DNA of 64,000 nucleotides, from NCBI GenBank assembly GCA_027596075.1, contig JADGJC010000005.1, positions 310,001 to 374,000 of the forward strand, written 5' to 3'. The stretch is from Rhizophlyctis rosea (taxonomy: Eukaryota > Chytridiomycota > Chytridiomycetes > Rhizophlyctidales > Rhizophlyctidaceae). Both the position numbers and the translations under genes were made by a program. Every line of letters begins with the position of its first letter. Position 1 is the stretch's first letter. Shown piece after piece: positions 22,763 to 33,648 of the stretch. The notes under the pieces were generated by a model that searched no databases, was not told the DNA's origin, and saw only the letters and a list, made by a program, of their open reading frames with translations.

Positions 22763-23277
22763 ATCGTAGTGTCTAGGTATAGATCAGGTTTATTGAGTAG
22801 TAATGATAAGTAGGAGTATGTATGTAGGTAGGGTAGAGTAGAAGTAAAAGTAGAATTGGTACTCGTCTGTGCAATAGGTAGGCATAAGGACCCTCGCAAT
22901 AGGACCCTGGTGTTGGATGAAAGCTGTGCCACCAATGGAGGATGCGGCCAGTGTTTGACAAGTTTGCCTCAGTGTGATACAAAACAAGGCTCCTTCGAAT
23001 GCGGTAAAGGGATTATTTCCGAGCGACCGACATTTTACACTCTCCTTCATATCCTCCGCCTTGGGTTGCACTGCGAGGAACTAACGGAACCCGTGGTGGT
23101 GGGACGCGTACGGGCGTTTGCCACCCAAACATTCCAACGAACAAGGTTGAAAACCAGAGGAGGTTATTGCCAGCTGCGCCCAGAAGAGTGTCCCATCATC
23201 GGAGCAGACACGGGCGAGAACCTATCAAGATATAAATAATGTCAGTCCCCTCCAACCCAAATCATGCCCCCTGAACG
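22763..23277. other. Intergenic region
   Basis: No gene recognised. The first part is AG/TA-rich (GTAGG repeats near 22810-22850), a likely 3' untranslated region; the last part carries the TATA-like element of the methyltransferase gene. Confidence 0.4.
23231..23237 (+). promoter_or_regulatory. TATA-like element of the O-methyltransferase gene
   Basis: TATAAAT lies 41-47 bases before the ATG at 23278. That spacing would give a very short leader with this ATG and a more usual one with the in-frame ATG at 23347. Confidence 0.35.
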
Positions 23278-25068
23278 ATGGTCTTAACGACCCCCACCCC
23301 AAACCCACTCCTCCGCAAACCACTCTACTACCGCCAACTCAAAGCCATGACCATTGATGTCCCCACTCAACTCCCACGCGCCCAGCAAATTGCCCACCTG
23401 CTGAAGTTGATTAACCAGAGTGGGGAGCAGTTGATCCAAATCTTGCAGAACGGGGAGGATCTCGATAGCAGGGACGGCACGGGAAGACTCGTCAGCGAGT
23501 GCTACCATAATGCCAGTCGGACGATGATTGCGTCGTTGGGGTTGATGCAGGATGTGGTGCGAGAGCCTGCTGATAGGCTATTGGAGTTGGTCGGCCAGGT
23601 CTGTGGGCGTCGTTATTTGTTGCTTTTGGAATTCCGAATGACAATCTCATTAATATGTACGTTTCACGTTTGTGGCGCCATGCCTTCCGAAAAACAGTAC
23701 CACGAATCGTCCGCAATGCACATTCTTGCGGACCTCCGCATTCCGGATGTTTTGGCGGAGGCGGGTGATGAGGGCATGCCTGTGTCGGAGTTGGCTGAGC
23801 GTGTTAAGGTCGAGCCAAATAAGCTTGGTAGGTGTCTGTTGAAGACGATGTTTGCAAGGTTAACACCTCATATATCTGAATAATGGGGATGGGCTTACAC
23901 CATCAACAGCACGAGTAATGCGCATGCTCGCAACCAACCACGTCGTGCGCGAGACAAGTCCCGACACGTTCGCAAACGGTCGTGTCAGTGGTATCTTAAT
24001 CGACAATCTTCCTCTCACTTCCTACGTCCGCGTCGCGTAAGTAGGCATAGTTTGGAAAGTACGCGCACCCATATTGAGGAAGACACCCATATATTTGGCG
24101 CGAACAATGGTTGACTTTTTCTTGCAACCATTATAGTGAATTCTTCCACAAATTTGGCGCCCATCTTAAGGACAACGTTCTGGACCCCACGACGGGCCCT
24201 TCCTTCTCACCCTGGCAGACTGCTTTCCAAAAGGCCGCAAATACAGACAAGGCCTTCTGGGAATGGTTGGAAGAGACTGACAAGGGTGGAAAGAAGAGAC
24301 CAGAATTGAAGATTTTTGGATTGGGGATGGTTGGGCATGGAAAGTTGCATGATAGGTGTCAGCTATTTGGTGAGTTCACATTCAGTGTTTCGCAGGACCT
24401 GTTTGGCCAGATCTCAACTCTGTAATGTAGATTACCCATGGGGATCTCTCGGTGCGGCTAAGGTGGTGGATGTAGGGGGTGGAGTCGGAGGACTGTGCAT
24501 GGATCTATACGAACAATACCCGGAGTTGACATTCGTGGTGCAAGATCGACCGCCTGTACTAGAGCAAGCTAAAGGAATGTGGAGTGAGCGCTTCCCGGAG
24601 TACGAGAAACGGGTAACGCTCATGCCACAAGACTTCATGCAAGAAAATGCTGTCAATGACGCTGATGTCTATGTTTTGCGATGTGTGCTGTAAGTTTTTG
24701 CGGGTGATCCATAAACTCCATATTTATGCTCACAAACCAAAAACAGTCACGACTGGCCTTCCCAAATCGCCTCCCAGATTCTCACAACCCTCGCCGCCTC
24801 CATTCCGTCAACAGCCCGCATCCTCCTCATTGAACAAGTCCTCCAACCCTCAACCATCTCGCCTGACTCAAACTCGCCACTACCAAAGAACTTTGGCACG
24901 TTCTCCCGCATCCAGAACATCATGGACCTCACGATGATGTCATGCGTGAATGGGATTGAGCGGACAGAGGCGGAGTACAGGGGTTTGTGCGAGGGAGCTG
25001 GGTTGATTGTAGAAAAGGTTTGGGAGACTAGGGGCCCTTTGAGCTTTGTGGAGGTTAGAAAGGCGTAG
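23278..25068 (+). CDS. SAM-dependent O-methyltransferase (family 2, fungal secondary-metabolism type)
   Basis: Six exons join in phase: 23278-23598, 23698-23827, 23910-24036, 24137-24369, 24431-24689 and 24747-25068; about 463 residues, a usual length. The N-terminal half is helical with a winged-helix dimerisation part (AMHILADLRIPDVL, MPVSELAERVKVEPNKLGR). The C-terminal half is a Rossmann methyltransferase: motif I VVDVGGGVGG binds SAM, followed by FVVQDRPPVLEQAKG, MPQDFM and the DADVYVLRCVLHDWPS motif whose His is the expected general base. It would methylate a hydroxyl of a small aromatic or polyketide substrate; the substrate cannot be told. The start is either 23278 or the in-frame ATG at 23347. 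It is followed on the same strand by the mannanase gene, 0.8 kb on. Confidence 0.9.
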
Positions 25069-25859
25069 ACAATCATGCTGTTTGAGACGATGTACGTTTC
25101 GCACCAACATGCGGAAACTGGTGTACAGAATAAGACTGCTAATAGAGGCAGGGTCAATATATCCATGGTGTTCAACCACCCATTTTTGTTTACTAACATC
25201 ATATGTTGCGCCACATCTGACCAGCCAATTACTCGTGCTGCAGGATGACATTCAAGAATGGAACGCAACGGGGTGGATACTTTTTCGGTTTTTACCACTC
25301 CTTGGCGCCTAATAGAAATGGAAAATGTGTGCTTCATGACTTTAAAATCGGGGATCCAGGGGGCTCAGAAGTTCCAACTCCATCGAAAATCGTCGCACTC
25401 CGCGGCACACAACGATCCGTGGACATGACCTGGGTTTGTGTAACATCCTGACTCATGTGGGCAGTATCAATCGAATTCAGCAATATGTGCTACTTTCGAG
25501 GTCGCCGCTGACCGCGCTTAGGTCTCGCTTACCATAATGAGACTGGGGTGTATCACTGAGTCGGATTGAGCAAAGTATGTGTAGCATATGAGACGGGAGT
25601 GGCTGCAAGTGGCGGGATGGAGGAGTGAGAAACGTGCGGCGCTTACCCCAATGGTAGGACAAAGCAAAGTCACCTTGGTCAAACGGTGGTGACATTTTGT
25701 GATGTGGAGTTGGTTGTTGGATGCACACGCGAAGCTAAAAGCCAAAATTTCTAAACATTTTGCCGCAAGTTATAAAAGCGTTGCTCGCTGTGGGCGGAAC
25801 CCACATCAAGTCTTTGAATACCAGCCAAGTTCGCCCTCTACATCAACTATAATCAGAAA
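25069..25859. other. Intergenic region with the mannanase promoter
   Basis: No gene recognised. The proximal 90 bases hold the TATA element at 25771-25777. Confidence 0.45.
25771..25777 (+). promoter_or_regulatory. TATA box of the mannanase gene
   Basis: TATAAAA, 89 bases before the ATG at 25860, a normal fungal arrangement for an inducible gene. Confidence 0.6.
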
Positions 25860-27734
25860 ATGAAGTTGGCAACATCCTTTGCTGTCGCTGCAGCCGCCTT
25901 GGCTTTAAGCGCTCCCGCTGTCGATGCTCAATACGTGAAGGCCTCCGGCACGGGTTTCACTCTTAACGGCTCCTCCTTCCGCTTCCACGGTACCAACTGC
26001 TACTGGTGCTCCTTCCTCACCAACGACAATGACATCGCTACCACCTACAAGGCCATCGCCGCCTCTGGAATGAAGGTCGTCCGTATTTGGGGTTGGAACG
26101 ATGTTACTAGCGCGAGTGGTGTCTACTACCAGTTGTGGCAAGGCAGCACTGCTACTGTCAATACTGGCAACACTGGGCTGGGCCGGTTGGGTATGAAGCG
26201 TTTTTCAAGCCATTGCACGCGCGCATGAATACTATACTAAGACATTTCAATTCGGCAGATGCCAACGTGAAGGCAGCTGGAAGTGCTGGCCTCAAGCTCG
26301 TCATCCCGATGACCAACAACTGGGGAGACTACGGAGGAATGGGTAAGTTCCATAATAGCGGTGCATGCATTCACACCCAGATCACTCACAATCAATCGTC
26401 TTCATATCTGCATAGACGTTTATGTTAAGGCTCTCGGTGGCAGCGGCCACAGCGCCTTTTACACCAACACTGCCATCGTCAACGCATACAAAAACTACGT
26501 CCGCCAAGTCGTCAGCCGCTACACTACTGATACCGCCATCATGTCCTGGCAATTGGCCAATGGTGGGAGGAAGCACTCTTGCAGCTTTCAATCAGGTCAA
26601 CAAACTCATCCTTTGCTTTCCTCCAGAACCCCGGTGCGCAGGATGCCCCGCCTCAACCATCACCAACTGGGCCTCCACCATGTCCTCCTACATCAAGTCT
26701 TTGGACTCCAACCACCTCGTCTCCCTTGGTGATGAAGGTTTCTTCAACCGGGCCAGTGGGGGCTACGCCTACCAAGGCGGAGAAGGTGTTGACTTCGAAG
26801 CCAACCTCAAGATCTCCACCCTTGACTATGGTGTGATGCACTTCTATCCCGACTCATGGAGCTTGAACCCGACCACTGGTGCTCAGTGGGCCAAGGACCA
26901 CGCTGATGCTGGCAAGGCTGTTGGCAAGCCCGTTGTGTGGGAGGAGTACGGCTACAAGACGAACCGTGGTCAGTACTTGCCTGCGTGGCAAAGTGCTGCG
27001 CTTAGCAACGGATTGGCTGGAACGTGAGTAGCATTCTCCACTCCCTCTTTCAGGGCATGACCAACGTCACTCATCTATTCCTCCCAACTTCCGCAGCCAA
27101 TATTGGCAATTCGGATTGACCCTCTCCACTGGTCAGACCCACAACGATGGATACACCATCTACAACACTGACTCCGACTTCAACACTCTTGTTGTTCAAC
27201 ATGCTGCTGCCATGAGTGGGGGCAGTGTTCCTACAAACCCAACTACCACCCGTGCCACCACCACCACTACCGGCACTCAACCTACCCAAGGGAGCGGCTC
27301 TTGCACGGATGTCGCTCCCTCCAGTGATTACACATGCGCCCAACAGGCTGGTTGGGGCAAGGTATGCATCTCACTCCACTGATGTCTATTCCAAGCAAAT
27401 CGCTCACCGATATCCGTTACAAATAGTGCTCTGAATCTTGGATGGCCGGCTACTGTAATGCCTCCTGCGGCCGTTGCTCCGGCAGTGGGTCTAACCCCAC
27501 CACCACTCGCACTACTACGGTCCCGCCTGCCACAACCACGCAGGGCGGAAGCAGCGGCGGTAACTGCGCACCAAAGTATGCTCAATGCGGTGGACAAGGG
27601 TTCAGTGGCCCTACTTGTAAGTTGTTCATCCCCTCTTTTGGTCAAGGATAGGAGCCTAACTACGATGTGTTCCAGGCTGTCAATCCGGCTCTACGTGCAA
27701 GGTCTCCAACACCTGGTATTCTCAATGTTTGTAA
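25860..27734 (+). CDS. Secreted GH5 endo-beta-1,4-mannanase with a six-Cys ShKT-like module and a CBM1
   Basis: Seven exons join in phase: 25860-26190, 26259-26342, 26416-26562, 26627-27023, 27097-27361, 27427-27616 and 27676-27734; about 490 residues. Residues 1-23 are a signal peptide (Ala/Leu core ending VDAQ). The catalytic domain (about 24-370) fits GH5 subfamily 7: FHGTNCYW, KVVRIWGWND, IPMTNNWGDYGG, WQLANEPRCAGC (acid/base Glu) and PVVWEEYG (nucleophile Glu). It would cleave mannan or glucomannan outside the cell. A Thr/Pro linker leads to a small domain with six Cys (CTDVAPSS ... WGKC ... WMAGYCNASCGRC), whose spacing resembles ShKT-type modules. After a second Thr-rich linker comes a CBM1 cellulose-binding module (APKYAQCGGQGFSGPTC, ending WYSQCL). 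The modular pattern is typical of plant-debris-degrading fungi; the six-Cys module between catalytic domain and CBM1 is less usual. Confidence 0.93.
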
Positions 27735-28066
27735 GGGGACAACTTCCGCCACACGTCTTTCGTCCTGCAGCGATGAAGATAGTTTCGGTGCACTAGAATG
27801 ATCTGTTGCTTTTGGTAGTGTTTCTGCTGGTCAGAATTATGTAGTATTGTCTTTGAGAGATAATCTACAATATATCACATCGGATGTCGGATGTTCGTGT
27901 AATGCAAGTGCATCTTTGTTCTTTACCTCTACATTTCATTTGGTTGAAGAATGTTACTGAAAAATCTCGCGGGGTCGACTCAAGCTTGGAGGACATTTCG
28001 ATTACCAGAACTTATTTACTATATATTACTTATAAACAAGTGAATTCATGGTATACTGATGGTGCC

Positions 28067-29575
28067 TTACATATTGAAACTCCTAATATGATTCCACGCA
28101 GCACCGCCTTCCCTTGCCGTCTCCTCAGCAACTCTTCTCAAGTCTTGCATCTTCCGTCGATACGTCTCCCCTCCAGGCCCGGCAATCTTCTCAATGTAAA
28201 CCCTAAGTTCCTCCTCACCGACAGTCCTTCCGCCCAACACCGTCTTGGGCACCACAACCGCAACCCCTTGCCGCTGCAGCAATGCCGCATTATCATGCTG
28301 GTCACCAAATTGCGGGAAACATACCATCGGGACGCCGGCCGTAATGGTTTCCATGGTTCCGTTCCAGCCGGCGTGACTGATGAAGAGGCTGGTGGACGGG
28401 TGGGATAAGACGGTCACTTGAGGTACCCAGGAGAGGATGAGGCCTGTGGATATTGAGTGGGTTATTTGGTCTTCTGGGAGGAGGTGACGGACTGTTTCGT
28501 TGAGAGACCAGACGAAGGGGCGGTTCGAGTTTTTGAGGGCCAAGTAGAATTGGAGGATTTGTGCGGCGTCTGGACGGGCGATCGTTCCCATTGACAGATA
28601 GATGACAGAGTTTGGTGGGTGGGAGTCGAGGAAGGTGAGAATTTTGGCGGCTTCCGGTGTTGGTGGGGGGGAGATTTTGGATTTGACGCCATTTTCAACT
28701 GTTGCAAGTGGGCCGACAGGAATGACGCTCAAGTGTTTAGTCTTCGGATTCGAAAGGAGCTTCTTGATTGCTTCGCCCTCAAGGGTTTCGAACGTATTGA
28801 TAATGAGAGCTTTCGAGTTGCAAACATTGTTTGCGTTGGCTGCTAGCATCGGCCGCATGATAGACATGTCCCCTGGAACAAAGCCGCCTCCGAGATAGTT
28901 TTGAGAAAACTCGGACACCTTCCATGCGGCATAACTGGAGCAGACAAATGATGAACCACTGCGCTTATGGAAATGAGCCTTCAAAGAAATAAGTACTCAC
29001 AAGAGGAAGTCTGGAGCCCAATCGAAGATAGTGTTGAAGCGCAACAGGTTTAAAAGGGCAGACACTCCACAGGTTACGAAACAATACGCTGGCAACCCAA
29101 TCGCCTGACATTCTTCCAGCGCAGCAGGTGAGAAGTGCTCTACGATTGCGAAGTCATACTTCCTGAGATCATATCAGAAGAGAGTCGTGAGTTCCCTGCA
29201 GGTTTGTTGCGACTGACACACTTTCAAGTCGTCAATTTGGCGCAAACCGACTTACTGTTCTTTGAACCAACCGCTCCGAATCATCTTCTTCAACCCCTCC
29301 GGAAACTTGGTAAACAGAATCGGAATGCTCTTGAACTGGTCTTCGCCCTCTAAGACTTCCGGCCCGATGCCATCTTGCACTGCGACCCATTCATGATCCC
29401 GAACGCCCTTAGCTCCTTTTGCCTTGAGGAGATCGATGAAGGAAGCGGTGGTGAAAAATGTGAAATGGTGGCCGTTCAGGCTTGACAAAACATTCGCTAG
29501 TTGGATGAGGGGGTTGACATGACTGATGGAGGGGTGGACGAAGATGGCTACTTTTTGACTTCTCTGGGCGGGCAT
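28067..29575 (-). CDS. UDP-glycosyltransferase (GT1 family)
   Basis: Three exons, 29575-29256, 29162-29001 and 28934-28067, join in phase; about 449 residues. The second acceptor could also be 14 codons upstream (GCGCAG); the one used gives an intron of normal size (66 nt). The N-terminal half carries the acceptor-binding fold with the catalytic-type His in HPSISHVNPLIQLA. The C-terminal half has the nucleotide-sugar motif LSWVPQVTVLSHPSTSLF...SHAGWNGTMETITAGVPMVCFPQFGDQ, matching the plant/fungal PSPG-type signature (W-PQ, H-GWN, E, DQ). It would transfer a sugar from UDP-sugar to a small lipophilic acceptor; the acceptor is unknown. It converges on the mannanase gene (332 bases apart) and lies 3 kb from the methyltransferase. 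No membrane anchor is obvious. Confidence 0.9.
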
Positions 29576-32500
29576 TTTGACGTTTGGTATCTAAAATTGA
29601 GGTATTCAGTTCAGTTGGTTATTTCGGGCAAGATACGGACCCTCCTGGGTTTTGCAATTATATACGAGAAGAGAGTACATTCTGACATAAAATCCTAAAA
29701 GCATACTGTAATATGTGTTCAGTCGCTCCTCAGTATACATCAATTTCAAAAGCAGGCGCACGGGTTTGAAATCCATTGGAGGGGACTCCGGAACTGCCAC
29801 GTCTCCGACTTGTGAAGCTCGGACCACCTCGGAGGCTGCGCTTTGGATGGAGCTCGGTCCTCCGACTCTCCGATTTACTTTCCGGCACAACAAGTGATGA
29901 GCTTTCCAACTATTTTCATGTTGTACAGGTTGACGAAAGCACTTGTACAGGAGAATTTGGAGACTGGGAACTTTGAAGACCATGCAGCGAGAAGACCGAA
30001 CTGCTGCTGCATATCACCCTTTGACGCTTACTACGCTTCCTGCTGCATTGTCTTGCACTTGGACATAAAAAAGGCACTTCAACGCAACTATTGCATGCTA
30101 CATGATGCATAACAATCAACGCATTTTGTCGTTCTTGTTGACCAATCCGGGTGTTTGGTTCCAAAATCTATGCCCTTCCATTGCAGTTGTCATACGATCT
30201 TTAGGTTTAGAATGTGCTCTTGGAACCCAACCACCGGTACACAATTATCAATTTCCCACCATCTCTATCTTTCATTTGGACAACTCCCCCCAACAGCTGA
30301 ATGTTATTACATGCACATACAAAAACCTGCAGTGGACGGAGACTTGTAGTGGTGGGAAAGAGAAGGAATAACCTTGCTATGTCCCAACTGCAGAAAAGAA
30401 GAAGACGTCACTGTAATGACAAACCCTTTGACAGAAAACAAGGAAAGCACAAGCAGACAATCACTCAGTTTCCCTCAGCACCGGCTCACACCCCAAAAGG
30501 GCAGAGCTTCCTGGATTGTCCACCCCCAGAAGCCGTTGCATAGTTTCAGCCGCGGCGCCAGTTAGACGTGCCGTTATCACCGAAACACTGGAGTTTGTCC
30601 CAGGTTCCGGGTCGCGCACCGGAGTGAGAGGCCTCTGGATTTGCCTTCCTTGTGCTTCCAACACTTACCTTGATGATGACTCGGTCCCCTCCTCAACCCC
30701 ATCTACCTCCCCTCCCTACAGACCCACATCCTACATGCAATAGGACTACATACAAAGACCGCTCTTCGCCGGACAGTGAACAAACCAACTATCCGCCCAG
30801 GCTCCGCCACGAGGAGGCGTCGGTCGTAGGAGCCCAAGAGTGACATGGATGGCAACGACGGATTACCCAACATGTTCCTACAAAAAACGCGCCCTGGATT
30901 GACAAAAACATCAGCTTAGACAACTACAAATACACAAAAACCATATGAAACGCGCAGCTGCCGGACACCATAACTTACCGGAAGCCCTTTGCCCTGTTGT
31001 CGTCTTCCCTCTCCAAATAGGACTGCTTGTGCGGGCTCTGGCAATCTGTGTGGGATGAGTAGCTGTGAGTAGTAGTTGGTTGAGGGGGCTTGCAGGTAAC
31101 AACGTACCACTGTGCGTCATGGACCCCGTTTTGGGTTAAGAACCCAGCATGAGCAGATGAAGAAAGCCTGGAATGATAAGAAGAGCATGAGCGGATGCTG
31201 TTGGAGGGATTGTGAGAGAAAAAGACGATTACCACATACATAAGGACTAACAGGTGGTGAGGCGACCTTCTTTGCGGAACGGTTACACGAAGGAAAATAA
31301 AAGATCTATTTTCGAAACAAGTAGAAGCATTAGCGGAAGCTTGTGACGGTTGCTCCAAGACGACATGGTTTGCGTGATGTAGTTACTCACTTGCAAGTGA
31401 GAGAGAACCGTGCAGACAACACCCCTCTTTGAGAGTGAGGATAACAGGTTTAGACGTGTGTGGTGACGGGTTTTGGATGTGAGAGACTGAAAAGCAGGAA
31501 GTGTGGCGGAGAATTGGGACGACTATGGTTGATCGGGAAGCGGGATGGTGGAGACGTGGGAATGGTATGTCTCATGAGGTTATGTGTAAAGTGTTCCTGA
31601 AGTAGGCTCAAAGTCATTCATATGCCGAACGCACGGATCATCAAATCGCGAAACGTACCTTACAGTGATTGCACACACGTCACTCCGTTGTTGTCGACCC
31701 GGAAAGCTCTGTAAGGGCTACGAACCCTTCGCGCCGAAGCGATTCTCAAAAGACCAGAGCAAAAAAAGTGTATGTGTGGATTTGCAACACCACGAAGACG
31801 CCCCACCAACTCCCGTATACTCTTTTCTCAGTTGGTCTTTTGTCTCCCCGAAAGGAGCCACCGGCTGTCACGGTCGCTTTGGCGTGAGTTACACTATTCC
31901 AGCCCCACACATCCTACCAGAACACGGCGTCCAGACAGCGACCAAAAAGGTCAAACTTAGGCTACAGCGCGAATGTGGAGGGCATTATCAACGCTGCCGA
32001 CAGGGTGACCGCTGGGCCACGTACACTGATCTTACGGTCCTTTAGTTCATTTCCAATATGTTTGTCTTATGGGCTTTCAGTTCATGGGGCAGAAGAACGT
32101 GGGGGAACACGCACCGACCGTAGTTCAAGCGCAGTTCCCCCCTCAGTCAGTTACTGATAAAAAGCAAAAACCAAAAAGAACAGGCCTACCTGAGTCCAAT
32201 GCCTAAATATAAATCGTACGGTGAAGACCTCAATATGGGACGGCTTTAAGACCCTGAGTCTGCACACAACCCCCAGCTCCCTCTGCCCTGGCCATCCCTG
32301 CCATAACCAGGTGGGGCCTCAACTCAAAAAGTGAGTTCGAGGATGTGCGCCGGACGTGGGATGGGAGCTTCGCCGCCTCACCTTCCAGGAAAGGTATAGA
32401 GTTGGGCCATCGCGAAACTGAAGAGAAAAAAAGGAGAAAGGAACATGCGGCGAGCTTGCGGGTCTTTATCGGCTGTTGGCCCTTGGGAATCTTGAGAATG

Positions 32501-33648
32501 GATGATTTGCTCTGAGAATGTGGCACGGGTGGCACAGAGGATGTGGCTTGTTTCGAGGCGTTTGGACCTCACCGTACTTAGGACCCTGGCGTCTTGCGTG
32601 GCAATCGGACTGGACATTCATGTCTCCTATCGAGTCGTCAACCCACACGTACTCCAAATGGAAAAAAAAAAATCCTTTTAGGTTGAAGACGCATGTGTGT
32701 GGAAATAGTCACAAAGAATTGTGAGAGAAGCGCGGACTCAATGGCTACCCGTTAGTATGTTGAAGCGCAAACAAAATGGCATCATTTTTGGAAGGCATGC
32801 ACAAAGAATATAAAATGATACTTTGAACGGATTATAGTGGTCAGTCAAAAGCTACGAATTACATTTGTAGCACTCGCCCTGTATGTACATTGTGAGAGGT
32901 GAATACTCTACTGGTGTATCAAATCACGCCAACGTGTCATCCATTTTCGTCTGTATGTCACGCCTGCATCATCCTCGTTTATGACCGCACCGGAGTGACA
33001 GTGCGAGGAGCAATTGACACCACCCCATTCTTCACGTGTAGCAAAGGAAAAAAGCCTTACTGCATCCCAGGTTAAAAGGTTGTGTCAAAGTGTCTTCCAG
33101 CGGTTCCCAATTGACGGCTATGAATGGGATTAGCGGAGGTCTGCCACGGGTCTCCAATCACGTTTGGGTCAACAAAGGCCCATACCCTCAAGAAGGGTTA
33201 CCATGAGATGATTCACAAGTTATTCACATCGCATTCAAAAAGGGATAAAGCTTCGCCAGCGTGGCTTTCGCACTTGCTGGGGGTCCGAAGGTCGAATGTC
33301 TTCATGTCTTCCGATACGAAAACGCATCATGCTGCTCGAGGATTATAAGTGGTGGTCTACACCTAAGATCTTGCCACTGAGGGAGGAGTTTCCGCTATTG
33401 TCATTTGTCGAGCAGGAAATATGTCTTGGCAGCACGGGAACGTACCGAATGACGGGGGGTTTGAAGGGGGACGGGTGACGTTGCCACAGTCTGGGCCTTT
33501 GGAGTCCACACTGGTGAGTTGTGATGCGCGTTTTCAAAGCCTTCCTTGAGAAAAAGAAGGAAAGTCCAGTCGAGCACCACGCATCAAACGCTGAAGCATT
33601 GTTTCCTACTAGTTCACCATCCTCCATAGCGTAACGCAAGGAAACCAC
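29576..33648. other. Long stretch without a recognised gene
   Basis: About 4 kb with only short overlapping ORFs, none with recognisable motifs or splice-compatible neighbours. The exact start of the TmcB-like gene may lie in its last 150 bases: a plus-strand ORF at 33524-33634 (starting MRVFKAFLEKKKE) could be a first exon, but no consistent intron was found. Confidence 0.45.
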
